Assembly: GCA_036406475.1 (NCBI GenBank)
Contig: DASXBA010000010.1
Coordinates: 1 to 5,933, forward strand
DNA from: DASXBA01 sp036406475
Lineage (GTDB): Bacteria; Actinomycetota; Thermoleophilia; Solirubrobacterales; Thermoleophilaceae
DNA length: 5,933 nt
Direction: 5' to 3'
The stretch's first letter is position 1, and the number at the start of each line of letters is the position of its first letter. Of the stretch, positions 5,400 through 5,933 are shown piece by piece. Made by a program: the position numbers and the translations under genes. The notes under the pieces are model-generated. The model ran no database searches, was not told the origin of the DNA, and worked only from the letters and a program-made list of their open reading frames with translations.

Positions 5400-5933
5400 C
5401 TAGGAAGTCGACCGCGGCGACGAGCGCCGGGTGGACGCCCGCAGGACTCGACGCGCCCGACTCAATCCCCGCCACACCCACGTGCTGGTGATTCGATCGA
5501 GGCGACGAGTCAGGTCGCGGATGGTCTCGTCCTTGGCCGCCAGATGCCGGGAGAGGGTCCGGAGCGCGTCCTCCTGGGCGTAGCCGCTGCTGAGCCGGCG
5601 GCCGAGCTGGGAGAACACTTCTCGGATGAGAGCGACCTGGTCCGGTCGAGCCTCGAAGAGGCTGCAGAGCTCGGGCGAAACCATGGCCCCGGTGGCCAGC
5701 ACTCCGAGTCCATGCCCGTGGAGGAACTCGAAGTGCGGGCGGCCGATCCTGACCTCGTCCCAGAGACGGTAGACACCGAAGTCGCGCTCCTTCACGTTCG
5801 TGTCGTGAAAGAGCACGACGGCCCGGTCACTGAGCTTCGGAAGCCAGGCCTCGAAGTCGTGCCGAACCGACTCGTACGTGTGGAGTCCGTCGATGTGGAG
5901 AAGGTCGATCGAGCGGTCGGGGAAGTGGGCGAG
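5400..5933 (-). CDS. C-terminal part of a Methyltransf_24-type methyltransferase with coiled-coil tail (5' end outside window)
   Basis: The frame is open from the right edge (CTC, 5933-5931) to TAG at 5402-5400, giving 177 residues of a larger protein. The start must lie beyond the window; an internal GTG at 5816 is not the start, because the domain continues before it. Residues 9-20 (IDLLHIDGLHTY), 24-35 (RHDFEAWLPKLS) and 39-47 (VVLFHDTNV) match Methyltransf_24-type proteins, with Asp15, His18 and His43-Asp44 at conserved positions. HFEFLHGHGLGVL (67-79) is typical of the copies found in polysaccharide-cluster glycosyltransferase/methyltransferase fusions. Residues about 117-150 predict a coiled coil (QEDALRTLSRHLAAKDETIR), then TSTWVWRGLSRARR, a tail common before or after glycosyltransferase domains. 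A glycosyltransferase domain further upstream is possible but not visible. It is co-directional with the didomain gene. Confidence 0.88.
   Translation of the reverse strand, partial: LAHFPDRSIDLLHIDGLHTYESVRHDFEAWLPKLSDRAVVLFHDTNVKERDFGVYRLWDEVRIGRPHFEFLHGHGLGVLATGAMVSPELCSLFEARPDQVALIREVFSQLGRRLSSGYAQEDALRTLSRHLAAKDETIRDLTRRLDRITSTWVWRGLSRARRVLRASTRRSSPRSTS

Overview
This is a GC-rich, densely coded bacterial window with mostly G/C third codon positions, short intergenic gaps and GTG starts beside ATG. The gene families and base composition would suit a soil or sediment lineage such as Rokubacteria/Methylomirabilota, some Deltaproteobacteria or Gemmatimonadota. That placement is an impression, because no marker gene is present. 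I see no rRNA, tRNA, CRISPR array, insertion sequence or phage gene.

Left block (about 1-2640, minus strand, read right to left): a four-gene unit. It encodes a six-helix membrane protein, a winged-helix regulator overlapping it by 8 bp, a cis-prenyltransferase of the UppS family 35 bp further on, and a DUF4173-type membrane protein joined to uppS by an ATGA overlap and cut by the window's left edge. The 9-mer AAGTACTTT occurs only twice in the window, once at the promoter of this unit and once at the start of uppS. It is a candidate operator for the regulator. A weak hairpin followed by eight T's sits between regulator and uppS and could act as an attenuator. The prenyltransferase looks like an accessory paralogue: its neighbours are not the usual cdsA/dxr/rseP genes and some motif positions differ from housekeeping UppS. 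This regulated lipid-carrier/membrane module is the best candidate here for an undescribed system.

Middle (2678-4063, plus strand): a divergently transcribed cytoplasmic-looking type I sulfatase with a complete Cys-type active-site signature. Its GTG start lies 6 nt after a -10-like box, which suggests a leaderless message.

Right block (4100-5933, minus strand): the end of a methyltransferase-24-type protein with a C-terminal coiled coil, then 13 bp later an uncommon didomain protein that fuses a class I SAM methyltransferase to a CmcI-like (cephalosporin hydroxylase/rhamnosyl O-methyltransferase) domain. Both resemble genes from surface-polysaccharide or glycan-decoration clusters, so this unit probably continues to the right of the window. 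It converges on the sulfatase, with a 36-bp gap that holds small GC hairpins.
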